Shown piece by piece: positions 36,901 through 44,760 of a DNA stretch of 64,000 nt. A program made the position numbers and the translations under genes. How positions within the stretch are numbered: position 1 is the first letter of the stretch; every line of letters begins with the position of its first letter. Below the pieces are notes generated by a model, which saw nothing but the letters and a program-made list of their open reading frames with translations, was not told where the DNA came from and ran no database searches. Where the stretch lies: positions 12,614,094 through 12,678,093 of the forward strand of contig CM063255.1 of NCBI GenBank assembly GCA_032158295.1, given 5' to 3'. The DNA comes from Pycnopodia helianthoides. Taxonomy: Eukaryota; Echinodermata; Asteroidea; Forcipulatida; Asteriidae.

Positions 36901-39900
36901 AATAAGCCTCGAAATTGCGTGGTTTTCCTTGAACTTTGCGAACTAACAAGGTCGGCCATTTTGTGGAGTCAAAAGTTTGACTCCATAAAATGGCCGACTG
37001 TGTTAGTTCACTAAGTAAAAGAAAAACCACACAATTTCAAGGCTATATTTGTGTGGATCATTGTATTCTACTTTTAAAACATCTTTCTAACCATTTGCAT
37101 TTTATAGACCAACTCGACCGATCCAAGGCAAGGTGTACCTTTAAGTAGAAAAAGATTAGAAATGGATATATTTATACTCAAAACTTGGCCACAAAATTAC
37201 CTTGTACATGTATCATCCAATATCTCTCTATGGCCATGTAATGATAATGCTAAGGTGCCACAGATGGAACCTCATGGCACTGATATTGGCGTGGTGTTTA
37301 CAACAGGTATGCAGAGTTATGAACACGAGACCCATATTTGAAGGTTTACAAAGTGCTGCATGGAGCAATCTGCAGCCATAGCAAAGAAACAGGCAGAGGC
37401 AAGTTTGGGACTCCAGTAGAAACTCAAATCAAGCAGAATAACATAACTAGAGCTTGTCTAAACAGAGTAACTGTAAATTCAGATTCTTAAACTGTCAGGT
37501 CAAATAAATACATAGCTCAGAATGTTTACTAGACTAACCTTGCTTAAAACCCATGCGAGATCTCTTCTAGATGCTTTGACAGGACTGGTACATTTGGCTA
37601 GATATTGTAGATCAGATTGAGTCATGCCAATGTGCAAATGGCCATTCATCAGGGCAATAGTGGCTGGTGTTACATCATTTTGTTCTACGATACTCTCTAC
37701 TTCTTGTGCTGTCCTAAAACCATGAAAAAAAAAACCCCTTTTTAAAAACAGTTGTGTGCATTGACTGCTGTATTTGAAATGAATTTAAAAATACATTACT
37801 TTAATTACTTTTTTATAAACAAAAACAGCCAATGTAGTAAATGTACTCAGCAATTCTGCAAACTCTTATGTAATTTGTAACTGATTATTTAACTCATAAA
37901 TTTATATTTTGTTTCTCAACTTCTTTCATAAAATGGTCCATTAGTTAGTACCTACACGTATAGAATACCACAGAAAAAGAGTTTTGCATTCCTGCTGAAA
38001 TACATGATGTTCGTGATCCTGTACCAATAATAATAATAGTGGCTTCTTAAATAGCGCTCAAATCTGTCACTCAGTGATGGAACTTTTGTTGCAGAGATGA
38101 CACCTTGTGACTCGAAGTCAAGTGTACAGGTTTACTTCATTTAACTTGTTAAAGGAACATTACAGAATTGGTTTTTGCTAACAAAACAGTTGCTTGCAGT
38201 GTAAGCACTTTATGTAATCCACCATATACATAAACTGACAAACCTGTAGAAGTTTGAGATCGATCGGCCATCTAGGTCACGAGAAAATGGTGAAAAACCG
38301 ATTACACATTTGCATGAAATCATATAGATTCAACAAATGAATAAAACGCTCACTGAGCGATAAATTCCAATCGGAAAATTAGTTTATTCATTTCTCATCA
38401 AATATGGCAACTCAGACAGAAATGTTTCAAGGGATGTTTTCTACTATCATCATCATTAGACCGTGTAAGTTTTATGTAAATCTGTGATCAAAAAGTATAT
38501 TTTACAAGTTTTTTTCTTACCAATTCTGTAATGTTCCTTTAAGCTTTAAATCTGGCTTTTACCAGTTTTAAAATTGAAAGAGATTGCAAAATGGCTTGTC
38601 ATTTTTTTATCAGTTTGTAATACAAGCTCATAACTAACATGTAAATTAGGAATCTGATTTTTACCAAGCACCATGATCTGGATTGTGATATAAAAGTAAA
38701 ACCAAGTTTTACTTAATGTACTTTGAACTTTGGATCTCAAAGACTGTATTTCTTAATGTTAACCCTCTCCTACATAAAAAAAACTACCCAAAGGTCACCA
38801 ATTGTAACAACCTGATACTACCCTGACTCTATTTGCCACGCTACTAACCATACCAAGTTTTAAAGGGTTTTAAACTGGACAACAATTTTCTACAGATTTG
38901 TTTCAATCATTCCAACAGCAACATATTCCTTTTGATACTGAGCTGTCCCTAGCTGCTGGCTGATAATTTTGACCATTGCCAACCAACAGGCACAAATGAG
39001 ACTGGAGACAAAGGGCTCCATGGAAAGTACTAGATTTCTCATTTTAAAATGACTAAAACTAATGTTGAAACTTTGTATACTGTCAAAGACAAAGTGCAAT
39101 TGAAGATTTGTTTACCTGAGATTGTATGGATATGGCATTCCATGTGTGATGATAGTACTCTCTAATGCCACTACTGGACCACCTTGACGTAATACTGAAC
39201 CTACCTTTGCCTGAACCTGGATCAAATCTAACAAAAACAATCCCATTAAATCATATGTTAATATTCTATATAAAAAACTGCTACTGCCGGAATAGAGATT
39301 GATATATTGAGCATAAACAACACAGGAAGTGCAGAGATCACAGTAAAAACCTCTTGTCGGTACAAGTGAGTACAGTCAGTTGGCCTACATGTACATTATT
39401 GACCGTGTTTATCATTTTAGGCTGCATGGACAGAAACAATACAACCATGTTCACTCATTACGTTACTTCATTTTTAAACATGGCTGGCTATTTCACTAAA
39501 TCCATCATGTGCTTGTTACAAATCTCTGAAGTTTTGCTAAAATGTTCTTAAATATTGCATAACTGCAACATATTAGGTACATGCATGTACTCATGTCTTA
39601 TTCTGAAGAGGCCAACCTCCAATGGAAAATTCTGTCTGCTTTAAAATAGCGCAAACTCCATGTGTTTTATCAAGGTGATCCATCAGCTTTGTCTGTCACC
39701 TGTAGAGCAATCCTTGAGTATGCCTCGGTCCAGTATGGATCCCACAGCAAGATTTTACAAAATATATTGTTAAGCAAAGTGCAATGAACATCCCCTGGAG
39801 GCTGATTACTTTCATTACATGTACTTTTAAAGACTGAAATTTGCTGAATGGAAAGGAAGGCTGATGAATCTCTGTTTCTGTTATGAACCATCGCATAGAT

Positions 39901-40834
39901 TTTCCTTTTTAGAGATGCTACACTTTTAAAACAGTCCTTTTTCCATACATGTAGTTTGCACTGTGGAATTTGTTACCCTGTGTACATTGTTCTTTATACA
40001 TTTGAAAATTAAACCAACAGTCAACAGTTCTTCTTGGTTTGAGGTAGGGGTTGTCATTTCTTCACCTTTAGGATTTTCTTTAATTGTTTTCATTTCACAG
40101 TTCTGGCCTTTTTATTTTGTAACATTTTCTTTATTCCTGGTTCTCCCCTTACCGCTTATTGTTTTCATTGGCAGACTGAACCTTTTGGTTACAAGGTAAT
40201 TATTTTCTCCCTCTCAGTTTAGCCTTCTCCACATTTGCAATTCTTTTGTTGTTCTCAGTTAATCAGTTAATTTTTGTTGTGAACTGCAGAGAGAAACAAG
40301 GAAGGATCTGCATCACAGATTTCTTTTGAAGTAATTTACATTTAGATAACATCAGGTAAAACCATGGAGGTAGAGCTCATTCTGCCTCCATGGTAAAACT
40401 AGCAGAAGACAACTCCTTATTTATGTCAAATTTTGCTTGCATGGTACAGTTAGCTTCATAGTATTATACCCAGTACATCAGTAACTTGTTGTAACATCGT
40501 CCTACCAAGGCATCTTGAAAGCTTGTCTGTTAACAATCCGAGCTATTTTCAAATACAAGTAGCAGTAAGTACAACAAGCAATTTATCAGGGATAAAGGAC
40601 AATGTCATAGCTACATGTATTATCCCTATAGCAATGTGTGACACAATGTTTTATCACACTCGGGGTTGCCTAAAAATTTAAAATTAATAATGTTTTTGTT
40701 ATCTCCAACTTAAGAATTAAATCAACAACCTAATAGTTACCATTGGGTATGTTGCTTGTTGAATGCTTTCGCCTAGCATACATTTGCATGTATTTAAGCA
40801 GTGTTGTCAACGGTCTGTTCACTGTGAGGTGCAT
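8514..40834 (-). CDS. Bifunctional pseudouridine catabolism enzyme: PsuG-type glycosidase fused to PfkB kinase (frameshifted in exon 8)
   Basis: Sixteen coding exons, in order of translation: 40834-40741, 39227-39116, 37713-37539, 30345-30234, 28581-28475, 24818-24692, 23231-23135, 21985-21899, 21452-21259, 19461-19300, 14854-14726, 14084-13970, 13099-12953, 10876-10725, 9723-9638, 8691-8514. All junctions are GT-AG with matching phases. The sum is 2074 nt, one more than 691 codons, because exon 8 has an extra base. The kinase phosphorylates pseudouridine; the glycosidase splits pseudouridine 5'-phosphate into uracil and ribose 5-phosphate. Residues 1-31 ([15 protein letters not shown]..., basic, no acidic residue) look like a mitochondrial presequence. 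The start is fixed by an in-frame TAG just upstream in the same exon. Fusions of this kind are known in fungi and invertebrates; mammals are not known to keep the pathway. Introns reach 7 kb because of transposons. Confidence 0.92.
9475..9622. repeat. Inverted repeat next to the exon 15 splice donor
   Basis: Arms of about 45 bp (TCTTTTTCTACACTTCATTT at the left, AAATGAAGTGTAGAAAAAGA at the right) enclose about 58 bp. On the minus strand the hairpin starts some 15 nt beyond the exon 15 donor (9632-9637). It is probably a small foldback element. Confidence 0.75.
10309..10444. mobile_element. Foldback element with 61-bp arms
   Basis: Arms 10309-10369 and 10384-10444 match inverted with about nine differences and a 14-nt loop. 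Shared words are GTTATCACAC, CGGAAAATATAGCGC and GTCCCATATCCAAC. Similar words (GGTGTGATATGGG, CGCAATA) continue to about 10612, so the original element may be longer. It lies in the intron between exons 14 and 15. Confidence 0.8.
12151..12201. repeat. 9-bp microsatellite (ACAATTTAC)n
   Basis: Five to six perfect tandem copies. Its length, a multiple of three, makes short open frames on both strands that are not genes. Confidence 0.95.
14866..15650. repeat. 30-bp minisatellite abutting a splice acceptor
   Basis: About 26 copies of a unit reading GGCTAAACATCTAAAAAGTG plus TCATACACTA. Some copies are 31 bp with GTTGTCACACACTA. Central copies are nearly identical and both flanks are degraded. 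The array begins about 12 nt from the exon 11 acceptor (14855) on the minus strand, so its reverse complement forms the branch-point and polypyrimidine zone of that intron. Confidence 0.97.
15668..16018 (+). mobile_element. tRNA-derived SINE
   Basis: The head has a pol III A box (TGGCGGAGTGG, 15679-15689) and B box (GGGTTCGAGAC, 15736-15746) at tRNA-like spacing. A body follows with CCCTTGAGCAAGGCACTTAA, a type of sequence seen in many tRNA-derived SINEs of fish and marine invertebrates. It ends in a TTTTAAAAAAATTAG tail. The head resembles a Ser/Leu-type tRNA but does not fold as a gene. It lies between the minisatellite and exon 10. Confidence 0.85.
16075..16135. repeat. Dispersed motif shared with 49.5 kb
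   Basis: The word CTGACGTTTCGACCCTAGCA occurs here and at 49501-49520, followed in each by a GTCT-rich stretch. It is likely the end of a larger retroelement family; too little remains to classify. Confidence 0.5.
16600..17215. repeat. Tandem array of about 140-bp units
   Basis: TATGACATGTGGTTCAGGAG recurs near 16759, 16901, 17039 and 17180, spaced 138-142 bp. Between copies lie AACTTCCTGTTTGGACC, GGTCAAAGTGGGGTCAT and AAAATGTCAAGTG. About 4.5 diverged units are present. A single extra copy sits near 18110-18150 in the neighbouring element. Confidence 0.85.
17640..19290. mobile_element. Composite repeat family with terminal hairpins (possibly Helitron-like)
   Basis: Two related blocks of about 180 bp (17680-17850 and 18810-18985) share ACGCGCAATAAATGAC, CTACAGTATTCCAGAAGTCT and GTTGGCTAATTAAATATTCA. 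The word TTAGGTGTTTGTGAACAAAC, a hairpin, occurs near 16505 and 18023. Two hairpins ending AACAGCTAAA close the region. A subterminal hairpin before CTRR is a Helitron trait, but the hairpin here touches CTAA directly and no Rep/Hel protein is visible, so the class is uncertain. Confidence 0.5.
19165..19290. repeat. Tandem pair of terminal hairpins
   Basis: A unit of about 60 bp is present twice: ATAAAAATCTCGACGAAAAC, a hairpin, then CTAAAAATA. The hairpins (19196-19220 and 19255-19285) have stems CTGTTCCGAC/GTCGGAACAG and, in copy 2, a longer stem with TTCGACTTCT/AGAAGTCGGAA. They lie just beyond the exon 10 donor of the minus-strand gene. Confidence 0.8.
19462..21258. other. Intron between exons 9 and 10
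   Basis: Mostly unique AT-rich sequence. A hairpin at about 20003-20058 pairs AGGAGTGATGTCA with TGACATTACTCCT. The 115- and 88-codon frames on the plus strand near 19650 and 19990 show no conserved motif and look like chance. Confidence 0.45.
21259..40834 (-). CDS. Glycosidase half (exons 1-9)
   Basis: Residues about 32-340 match pseudouridine-5'-phosphate glycosidase. Visible landmarks, in order: [15 protein letters not shown] (Glu54), [16 protein letters not shown] (Lys115), [21 protein letters not shown] (His159), [16 protein letters not shown] (Asp167 and Asp171), [20 protein letters not shown] (Lys188), then [17 protein letters not shown] and [16 protein letters not shown]. Family knowledge places the catalytic Glu, the Schiff-base Lys and the metal-binding Asp in these blocks, and all are present. 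The exon 4 donor is taken at 30233 (A/gtcagta): only this joins GGQT-S-MDVSAD in frame, whereas reading on gives a non-family tail. Numbering assumes the extra base in exon 8 is ignored. Confidence 0.92.
21899..21985 (-). CDS. Exon 8 with a one-base insertion
   Basis: The exon starts after an ATTACAG acceptor and reads [29 protein letters not shown] run (plus strand CCTCCC near 21917-21922) then has one G too many and brings a TGA into frame. Dropping one G gives GGESLKA followed by the family Asn, which is completed across the next junction (A/gtatcc to ATATTGCT). The alternative of splicing at G/gtgaat in the same run does not restore the frame into exon 9. Confidence 0.8.
23490..23960 (-). 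repeat. Inverted relative of the 17.6-19.3 kb repeat family
   Basis: Read on the minus strand it has AAAAAAGTTTGAGGATCGGA, then CTTGAGATATGATTGGAACA and AGGTTGACTATTTAAATATT, in the same order as the family copies. A palindrome CCAGAAATTTCTGG (23503-23518) takes the place of the terminal hairpin. Confidence 0.6.
24150..24620 (-). mobile_element. LINE reverse-transcriptase fragment (FADD box)
   Basis: The minus strand encodes [18 protein letters not shown]; the FADD at 24479-24490 is the polymerase motif. The following [12 protein letters not shown] is a decayed version of the family LNAKKTEYM stretch, in another frame. It is truncated at both ends and frameshifted, lying in the intron beside exon 6. 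Confidence 0.8.
24940..24966. repeat. (TA)n microsatellite
   Basis: A perfect alternating TA run after an A9 tract. Confidence 0.95.
26090..26760 (-). mobile_element. LINE C-terminal fragment (RT thumb region)
   Basis: The minus strand reads [41 protein letters not shown] and LLTQRRLRC, blocks typical of endonuclease/RT LINEs. They are followed by DGRIPKDIL and a decayed [17 protein letters not shown] stretch. Frames change near 26340 and 26600. The FADD fragment at 24.5 kb lies 3' of it on the same strand, the wrong order for one copy, so these are two insertions or a rearrangement. Confidence 0.82.
26791..28162. mobile_element. hAT-like non-autonomous element
   Basis: The ends are CAGGGCTTGCCCTTAA and, inverted, CAGGGCTCGACCTTAA. 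Matching subterminal sequence extends about 100 bp (GTAGCCC.CCGGGCAAGT, TTTTTACTAGCC). Both sides are flanked by AAATC, a 5-bp target duplication. CAGGG ends suit hAT; a 5-bp duplication is at the short end for that superfamily. The 1.2-kb interior has no recognisable transposase. Confidence 0.75.
28671..29001 (+). mobile_element. TTAA-bounded MITE, family A, copy 2 (complete)
   Basis: 331 bp with terminal inverted repeats TTAAAGGTATTGTACACTTT and, inverted, TTAAAGGCCCTGTACGCTAT, and a central ATTATCACGCGCGATAAT palindrome. It starts 89 bp beyond exon 5 in intron 4. Confidence 0.9.
29002..29470. repeat. Sequence related to the MITE core
   Basis: Directly after the MITE comes AACATGTGAAAGTTTAAGCT, TAATCGGTCATTGGAGTCAT and GAAAAAATAGTGGAAAA, a diverged version of the core shared by families A and B. 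TTGGTAATTG at about 29018 resembles their inner TIR. It looks like another, older family; a right end was not fixed. Confidence 0.5.
30396..30978. mobile_element. DNA element with 37-bp terminal inverted repeats
   Basis: The left end TTAAGGCCAAATTAAAAAAA plus ATACCAGTTGATCGTCC pairs with the right end (inverted TTAGGCCAAATAAAAAAAAA plus ATACCAGTTGATTGTCC). Inside are CATCCT-rich stretches near both arms and a 77-codon minus-strand frame without known motifs. It lies in the 7-kb intron between exons 3 and 4. Confidence 0.85.
31537..31658 (+). repeat. 5' LTR
   Basis: 122 bp, from TAGAGAACTATG to ACTTATTTA. It is identical to the 3' LTR except for 5 extra bases (GCTAT) near 31628. It is unusually short. 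TTTTCAGATACTG (31597-31609) has an initiator-like TCAGAT, so transcription may start near 31601. Confidence 0.95.
31659..31670 (+). promoter_or_regulatory. Primer-binding site complementary to the element's own LTR
   Basis: TGCTGACAGTAT begins at the first base after the LTR. It is the exact reverse complement of ATACTGTCAGCA at 31603-31614 (repeated at 36718-36729). It lacks the TGG expected of a tRNA 3'-end primer site. This layout matches self-priming known from Tf1/sushi elements. Confidence 0.8.
31690..32765 (+). pseudogene. gag, frameshifted
   Basis: The first ATG after the primer site is 31690. The frame changes near 31790 and again near 32045, without nonsense codons in the used frames. 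Capsid-like text: [48 protein letters not shown]. Then [15 protein letters not shown] and two zinc knuckles: [10 protein letters not shown] with a distant Cys (CX2CX4HX10C, atypical) and [14 protein letters not shown] (CX2CX4HX4C, canonical). The product would coat and bind the element RNA. Confidence 0.85.
32765..33580 (+). pseudogene. Aspartic protease and start of reverse transcriptase
   Basis: In frame 2 the text [20 protein letters not shown] leads to [11 protein letters not shown], the active-site Asp-Thr-Gly (32903-32911). LGVISPKFP and a proline-rich spacer follow. The N-terminal RT block [22 protein letters not shown] with [14 protein letters not shown] comes next. Two extra bases near 33570 (an A run) break the frame. 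The -1 shift from gag into protease could be a natural gag-pol shift, but gag motifs end close to it, so it may equally be damage. Confidence 0.82.
33559..36000 (+). pseudogene. Reverse transcriptase, RNase H and integrase (long open segment)
   Basis: An 813-codon open stretch. [38 protein letters not shown] and KCVDDTLMW, with the catalytic Asp pair at 33913-33918 and Cys where most elements have Tyr/Phe. RNase [17 protein letters not shown] and [15 protein letters not shown], ending in [17 protein letters not shown]. Integrase: zinc-finger-like LHSAHQG and CSSC, then catalytic Asp (35347), Asp (35503) and Glu (35611), with 35 residues between the last two. The segment runs into an off-frame tail beyond about 35900. 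Confidence 0.93.
35900..36292 (+). pseudogene. Integrase C-terminal domain, shifted frame
   Basis: After a frame change near 35900 the text [20 protein letters not shown] and [20 protein letters not shown] continues the integrase with a small beta-barrel-like C-terminal domain. [10 protein letters not shown] and a proline/alanine-rich tail ending at 36292 follow. It belongs with the upstream open segment. Confidence 0.85.
36652..36768 (+). repeat. 3' LTR
   Basis: 117 bp, no substitutions against the 5' LTR. Between 36293 and this LTR lies a proline-codon-rich non-coding stretch and the G-rich tract. Confidence 0.95.
36779..37144. mobile_element. Near-perfect 366-bp foldback MITE (family C)
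   Basis: TTAAAGGTACACCTTGCCTT at the left pairs with its inverted copy at the right. Matching arms of about 170-180 bp meet at TGGAGTCAAAAGTTTGACTCCA. Shared words include GATCCACACAAATA, GTGGTTTT and AATGGCCGAC. The RNA would be one long hairpin. No coding sequence. Confidence 0.95.
38149..38542 (+). mobile_element. TTAA-bounded MITE, family B, copy 1
   Basis: 394 bp with ends TTAAAGGAACATTACAGAATTGG and the inverted ACCAATTCTGTAATGTTCC. Inside are GATCGATCGGCCATCTAGGT and AGAAAATGGTGAAAAACCG, related to the family A core. The copy at 60358-60746 is inverted. Confidence 0.92.
40361..40395. repeat. Short hairpin
   Basis: ACCATGGAGGTAG pairs with CTGCCTCCATGGT (one mismatch) around AGCTCATT, in the intron between exons 1 and 2. 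Confidence 0.7.
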
Positions 40835-41073
40835 TATTACTTTCTAATAACCTGCATCAACAAGAGAAAAATATGCATCAAATGAGTACCAAACATTTTC
40901 AATCAATGAATTCTACATTATTTCACCATTATGACGTAACTCAGTAATCACATGAGATATAGTACCCACCACCCAGCATGAACATTGTCTTAAACCCAGC
41001 TAAAGATCAGATGTAATCAGTCTAGTGCTCTTCAAGTCTAATGTGTGAACATTGCTGTGTGCACGTTGTCATC

Positions 41074-41207
41074 ATGGCGGAGTCTCTACTTGGACAACTT
41101 CTCTGCGTTATCCTACTTTTCCCAGCGTGCTTCTCCTTCAAGACTGGGGAACAGACAAGTTACACAGCAATCTCCAGATGAACAGCCAACACCGCTCACT
41201 GATGCTG
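41074..41207 (+). other. Possible stray exon: short ORF with signal-peptide-like start
   Basis: ATCATGG opens a 35-codon frame (MAESLLGQLLCVILLFPACFSF...) that ends in TGA at 41181. A good donor (GATGCTG/gtaagg) follows at 41208. The hydrophobic start suits a signal peptide, but the stop precedes the donor and no downstream partner exon is seen. A chance ORF is the likelier reading. Confidence 0.2.
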
Positions 41208-41454
41208 GTAAGGCAAACTTAACGTAAAGCTACATACGTACATGTACATAGTTTTAAAAGGTAAATCATCTATGGGTAAATTAACTGCTCATTAAAGGTA
41301 TAAGGGTCATCATTTGGTTTTTGTCAACATAAGTTAGGCTTATTTATAGGCAAAATTTTTAAAAGAATGAGATAAAATAAAAGTCATGAAAGTTTCAGCT
41401 GAATACAGTGTCTACTTGCTGAGAAAACAGCAAAAAACTGTCATATCTGCCATG

Positions 41455-41670
41455 TGTCTCAATCAGATACCAACACGCAACAGCGCAACCTTGGTTTTGT
41501 TTGAGTATCAGAAGGCAACTGCACAACTAGTCCACGCCCTCATCTCTTCACTCCCTGATTTCTGCAACTCACTTTTTGTAGGCCTTCCTCAAACTATATA
41601 AACTACACTGTTTCCAAAATTCTGCTGCCAGACTTGTAACTCTCATCACCAAGAAACACATGCAGTTACA
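41455..41670 (+). mobile_element. LINE fragment, CR1/L2-like RT C-terminal end
   Basis: LVHALISSLPDFCNSLFVGLPQT, then (shifted by a stop) CFQNSAARLVTLITKK, is the block after the RT palm in CR1/L2/Rex-type LINEs. About 70 codons remain, frameshifted. Confidence 0.8.
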
Positions 41671-42002
41671 TAACACTTGTTCTTTAATGGTAGACGGAAG
41701 ATGAGACCAAGTAGATGACCCTACGTTATCCCGGTCATGATATGAATAAAACATTTTGGTTGGGTCATAAATTAGCATATTAAAATAGTGCGTAGTGACC
41801 GGCCGTTGCATGGTCGTCGTGTGGTGGGTGTTGCAACGTGCATTAGTCTTTGCGCATCCGTGTAGTACTAGTAGTTCCATTTAGTACACTGTTCAGACAG
41901 AGTAGGTGTCACTGCATGCATGTACATACCCAGCTAACAGTTTGACGTTTTCTCAACGTTGTAATGAAGTCAGACTTTGGTGTAAGTAACGTTATTAATA
42001 TA

Positions 42003-42300
42003 ACGTTGTAGCTACGGAACTTTGTCGACTCCCCTATACGTCTTCCGTACGTAATGACGCAACGTAACAACCACGTTGTTGGTACGTTTAAGACACGTTT
42101 CCAGTGACCTTATTACAACTTATATTTAACGTTGCAACAACGTTCTCAGAGCGTGTTTGTTTGGTTGTTATATAGTTATCTAAGTAACGTTGTAGCAACG
42201 AATCTTTGTCGACTCCCCTGTACGTCTTTAGAACGTAATGATGCAACGAAACAACGACGTTGTTGGCACGTATACACAACGTTGCAATGTTGTAAATAAT
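42003..42300. repeat. Subterminal tandem pair of about 180 bp
   Basis: TAACGTTGTAGC...TTTGTCGACTCCCCT.TACGTCTT, then CGTAATGA.GCAACG.AACAA and ACGTTGTTGG, occurs near 42000-42110 and again near 42183-42290. Confidence 0.8.
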
Positions 42301-43002
42301 CAATTAAAAAGAATGTTACAACAATGTATTTTTTTTCAGTACCGTGAACGTTGTCACAACGTCAGCCCTATCTTATTTATTGATTGCTATATCGATTAAT
42401 TATACAATAATTTCATGAATAATTTTGTTAAGTGATATGTCAACATGATCAATGAATTACTTTTACAAACTTACCAAGGTAGGTCCCTACTACGCGTTGT
42501 CGTAACCGGACTTCACTGTACCTGTATACAATACATCGTACAGCATGTACTATATATACAGACCAATTTCCTGACTTTTGCAATCACGGGGGTATATATT
42601 TTTGTAATTGTTTCCATTTAAATAATATTTCTGAACTAAAATTACATGTTTAGTTACTGAATTATATTTATCCATATTTTCCTCTGTTAGTTTAGACAAG
42701 TACAAGAAGAAACCAGTACACCTAGTTCATAAATTTGGCAAATTTCGTGAAATTGTTTGTATGTATTGTACAACTTCTAAGCCCAATCTACAAATTTGCA
42801 TATGTGATATTTACGTTGTCATGACGTTGTCAAATTAATTTTTACTAGACATGCAGCATTCCGCACGCTGGTCAATGCGGCAGGTTGAGCAAAAACGTAT
42901 GTCTTTCTTTTTTCTTCAAAACTGAAACAAAACATACTTAGTGGTACACTAAAGTACTTCAAAATTTGAAAGTGTCTTTGAAATTTAGGAACAAATTTGG
43001 TT

Positions 43003-43850
43003 TTAGAGGAAGTTTTTAGCTGGGAACAAAACGGCCTAAGTGTGGATAGAAAATCCTATCAAGGGTAAATGTTTCTCTAGAAGATTCTAAGTACGGTTTG
43101 GAATGCCGCTGTACAGGTGGTCGGGGGGGTGCGAAGAATCGAATATCTCCCCAGACCGGTGCACTGCTGCTTGACACAATAAGCTCAATTAAATGCAATT
43201 AATGATTAGTATTAACTGTTCAGATTGATCATTAAATGCCAATGTGATAGCAAGGCCGCTCCTCAAGTGCCTATTTTATTTATGACAACCGATATTCAAA
43301 ACTAAATTTAGAACAAACATTGTTTGCGATGTCAAACATTAGGCCTACCAATAGTTGTTAGCTAATAAATGTCCTCCAAAACCATCCCAACGATCTGCTT
43401 GAACTATTTAACACAATGGTTTTAGAGGAAGTTTTTAGTGGGGGACAAAACGGCCTAAGTGAGGATAGAAAATCCTATCAAGGGTAAATGTTTCTCTAGA
43501 AGATTCTATCTACAGCTTGGAATGCCGCTGTACAGGTGGTGGTGGTGGTGGTGGTGGTGGTGGTGGGGAGGGGGGGGGGGGGTAGAATCGAATCTCACCC
43601 CTCACCAGCGCACTGCTGCTTGACACAATAAGCTCAATTAAATGCAATTAATGATTAGTACTGTTCAGATTCATCATTAAATGCAAATCTGATAGAAATG
43701 CCGCTCCTCAAGTGCCTAATTTATGACAACCGATATTAATAAAAAACTAAATTGAGAACAAAAACATGTTTGCGATGTCAAACATTAGGCCTACCATGTC
43801 CTCCAAAACCATTCAAACGAGCTGCTTGAACTATTCAACAAAATGGTCTA
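43003..43850. repeat. Tandem duplication of about 420 bp
   Basis: Copy 1 (about 43003-43420) and copy 2 (about 43421-43850) share GGTTTTAGAGGAAGTTTTTA, GAAAATCCTATCAAGGGTAA, TTGGAATGCCGCTGTACAGG, AAGCTCAATTAAATGCAATT and GCGATGTCAAACATTAGGCC. Copy 2 has an expanded GGT/G run (about 43538-43583) where copy 1 has a short G run. Confidence 0.92.
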
Positions 43851-44099
43851 AACATCGCCAATACAAACTAAAATACAACGCCAAACGATATCATAGTCAA
43901 AACATAAATACTATTATTTGTACGTTGTAATTAAACTAAAATACAATATGTCACAGCGTGATGGTAAAAACAAAGATACTACGTTGTGATAAATCTACAA
44001 GATGATAGTTACAATATGCGTTTGAAGATTAAGACAACGGGCTGTCACAACTTTAACAGTAGGCTACTTTTGTGTGCAAAACCAAAATACAACGACAAG

Positions 44100-44760
44100 A
44101 CAACATACAGCCGAAACTTAAATATTACGTTTTAATGTTACCAAAATACATTGTGTAGACAACGTGACTGTCACAACTTAAATGCTACGTTTTATAACAC
44201 CAAAATATAACGTCAAGACAACGTGACCGCCGCGATTTAAATATGACGTTTTGATAAAACCAAAATACAATGTGCAGACAACGTGCTCTTCACAACATAA
44301 TTGCTACGTTTTAATGTTACCAAAAAACAACGTGTAAACAACGTTACTGCCACAACTTAAATGCTACGTTATAATAATACTAAAATACAACGTCAAGACA
44401 ACGTGACCGCCGCGATTTAATTATAACGTTTTGATAAAACCAAAATGCAACGTGCAGACAACGTGCTAGTCACAACATAATTGCTACATTTTAATGTTAC
44501 CAAATTACAACGTGTAGACAACGTGACTGCCACAACTTAAATGCTACGTTATAATAATACCAAAATACAACGTCAAGACAACGTGACCGCCGCGAATTAA
44601 TTGTGACGTTTTGATAAAACCACAATGCAACGTGCAGACAACGTGCTTGTCGCAACAAAATTACTACGTTTTGTTGAGACCAAAATATGACTTATCGACA
44701 ACGTTGTTGCCTTAACTTAAATACCACGTTGTAATAATACCAAAATACAATGTTGTGAAC
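44100..44760. repeat. 60-bp monomers in a three-monomer (180-bp) higher-order repeat
   Basis: Monomers all carry ACCAAAATACAACGTG.AGACA-like text. Three types follow in fixed order: GACCGCCGCGATTTAA, then GCT.GTCACAACATAATTGC, then ACTGCCACAACTTAAATGC. Starts at 44221, 44401 and 44581 show the first type exactly 180 bp apart. The last cycle is degraded. Confidence 0.92.

Noticed and set aside
41045..41227. 60-codon frame starting at GTG
   Set aside because: No ATG start; competes with the short ATG ORF in another frame and has no partner exon.
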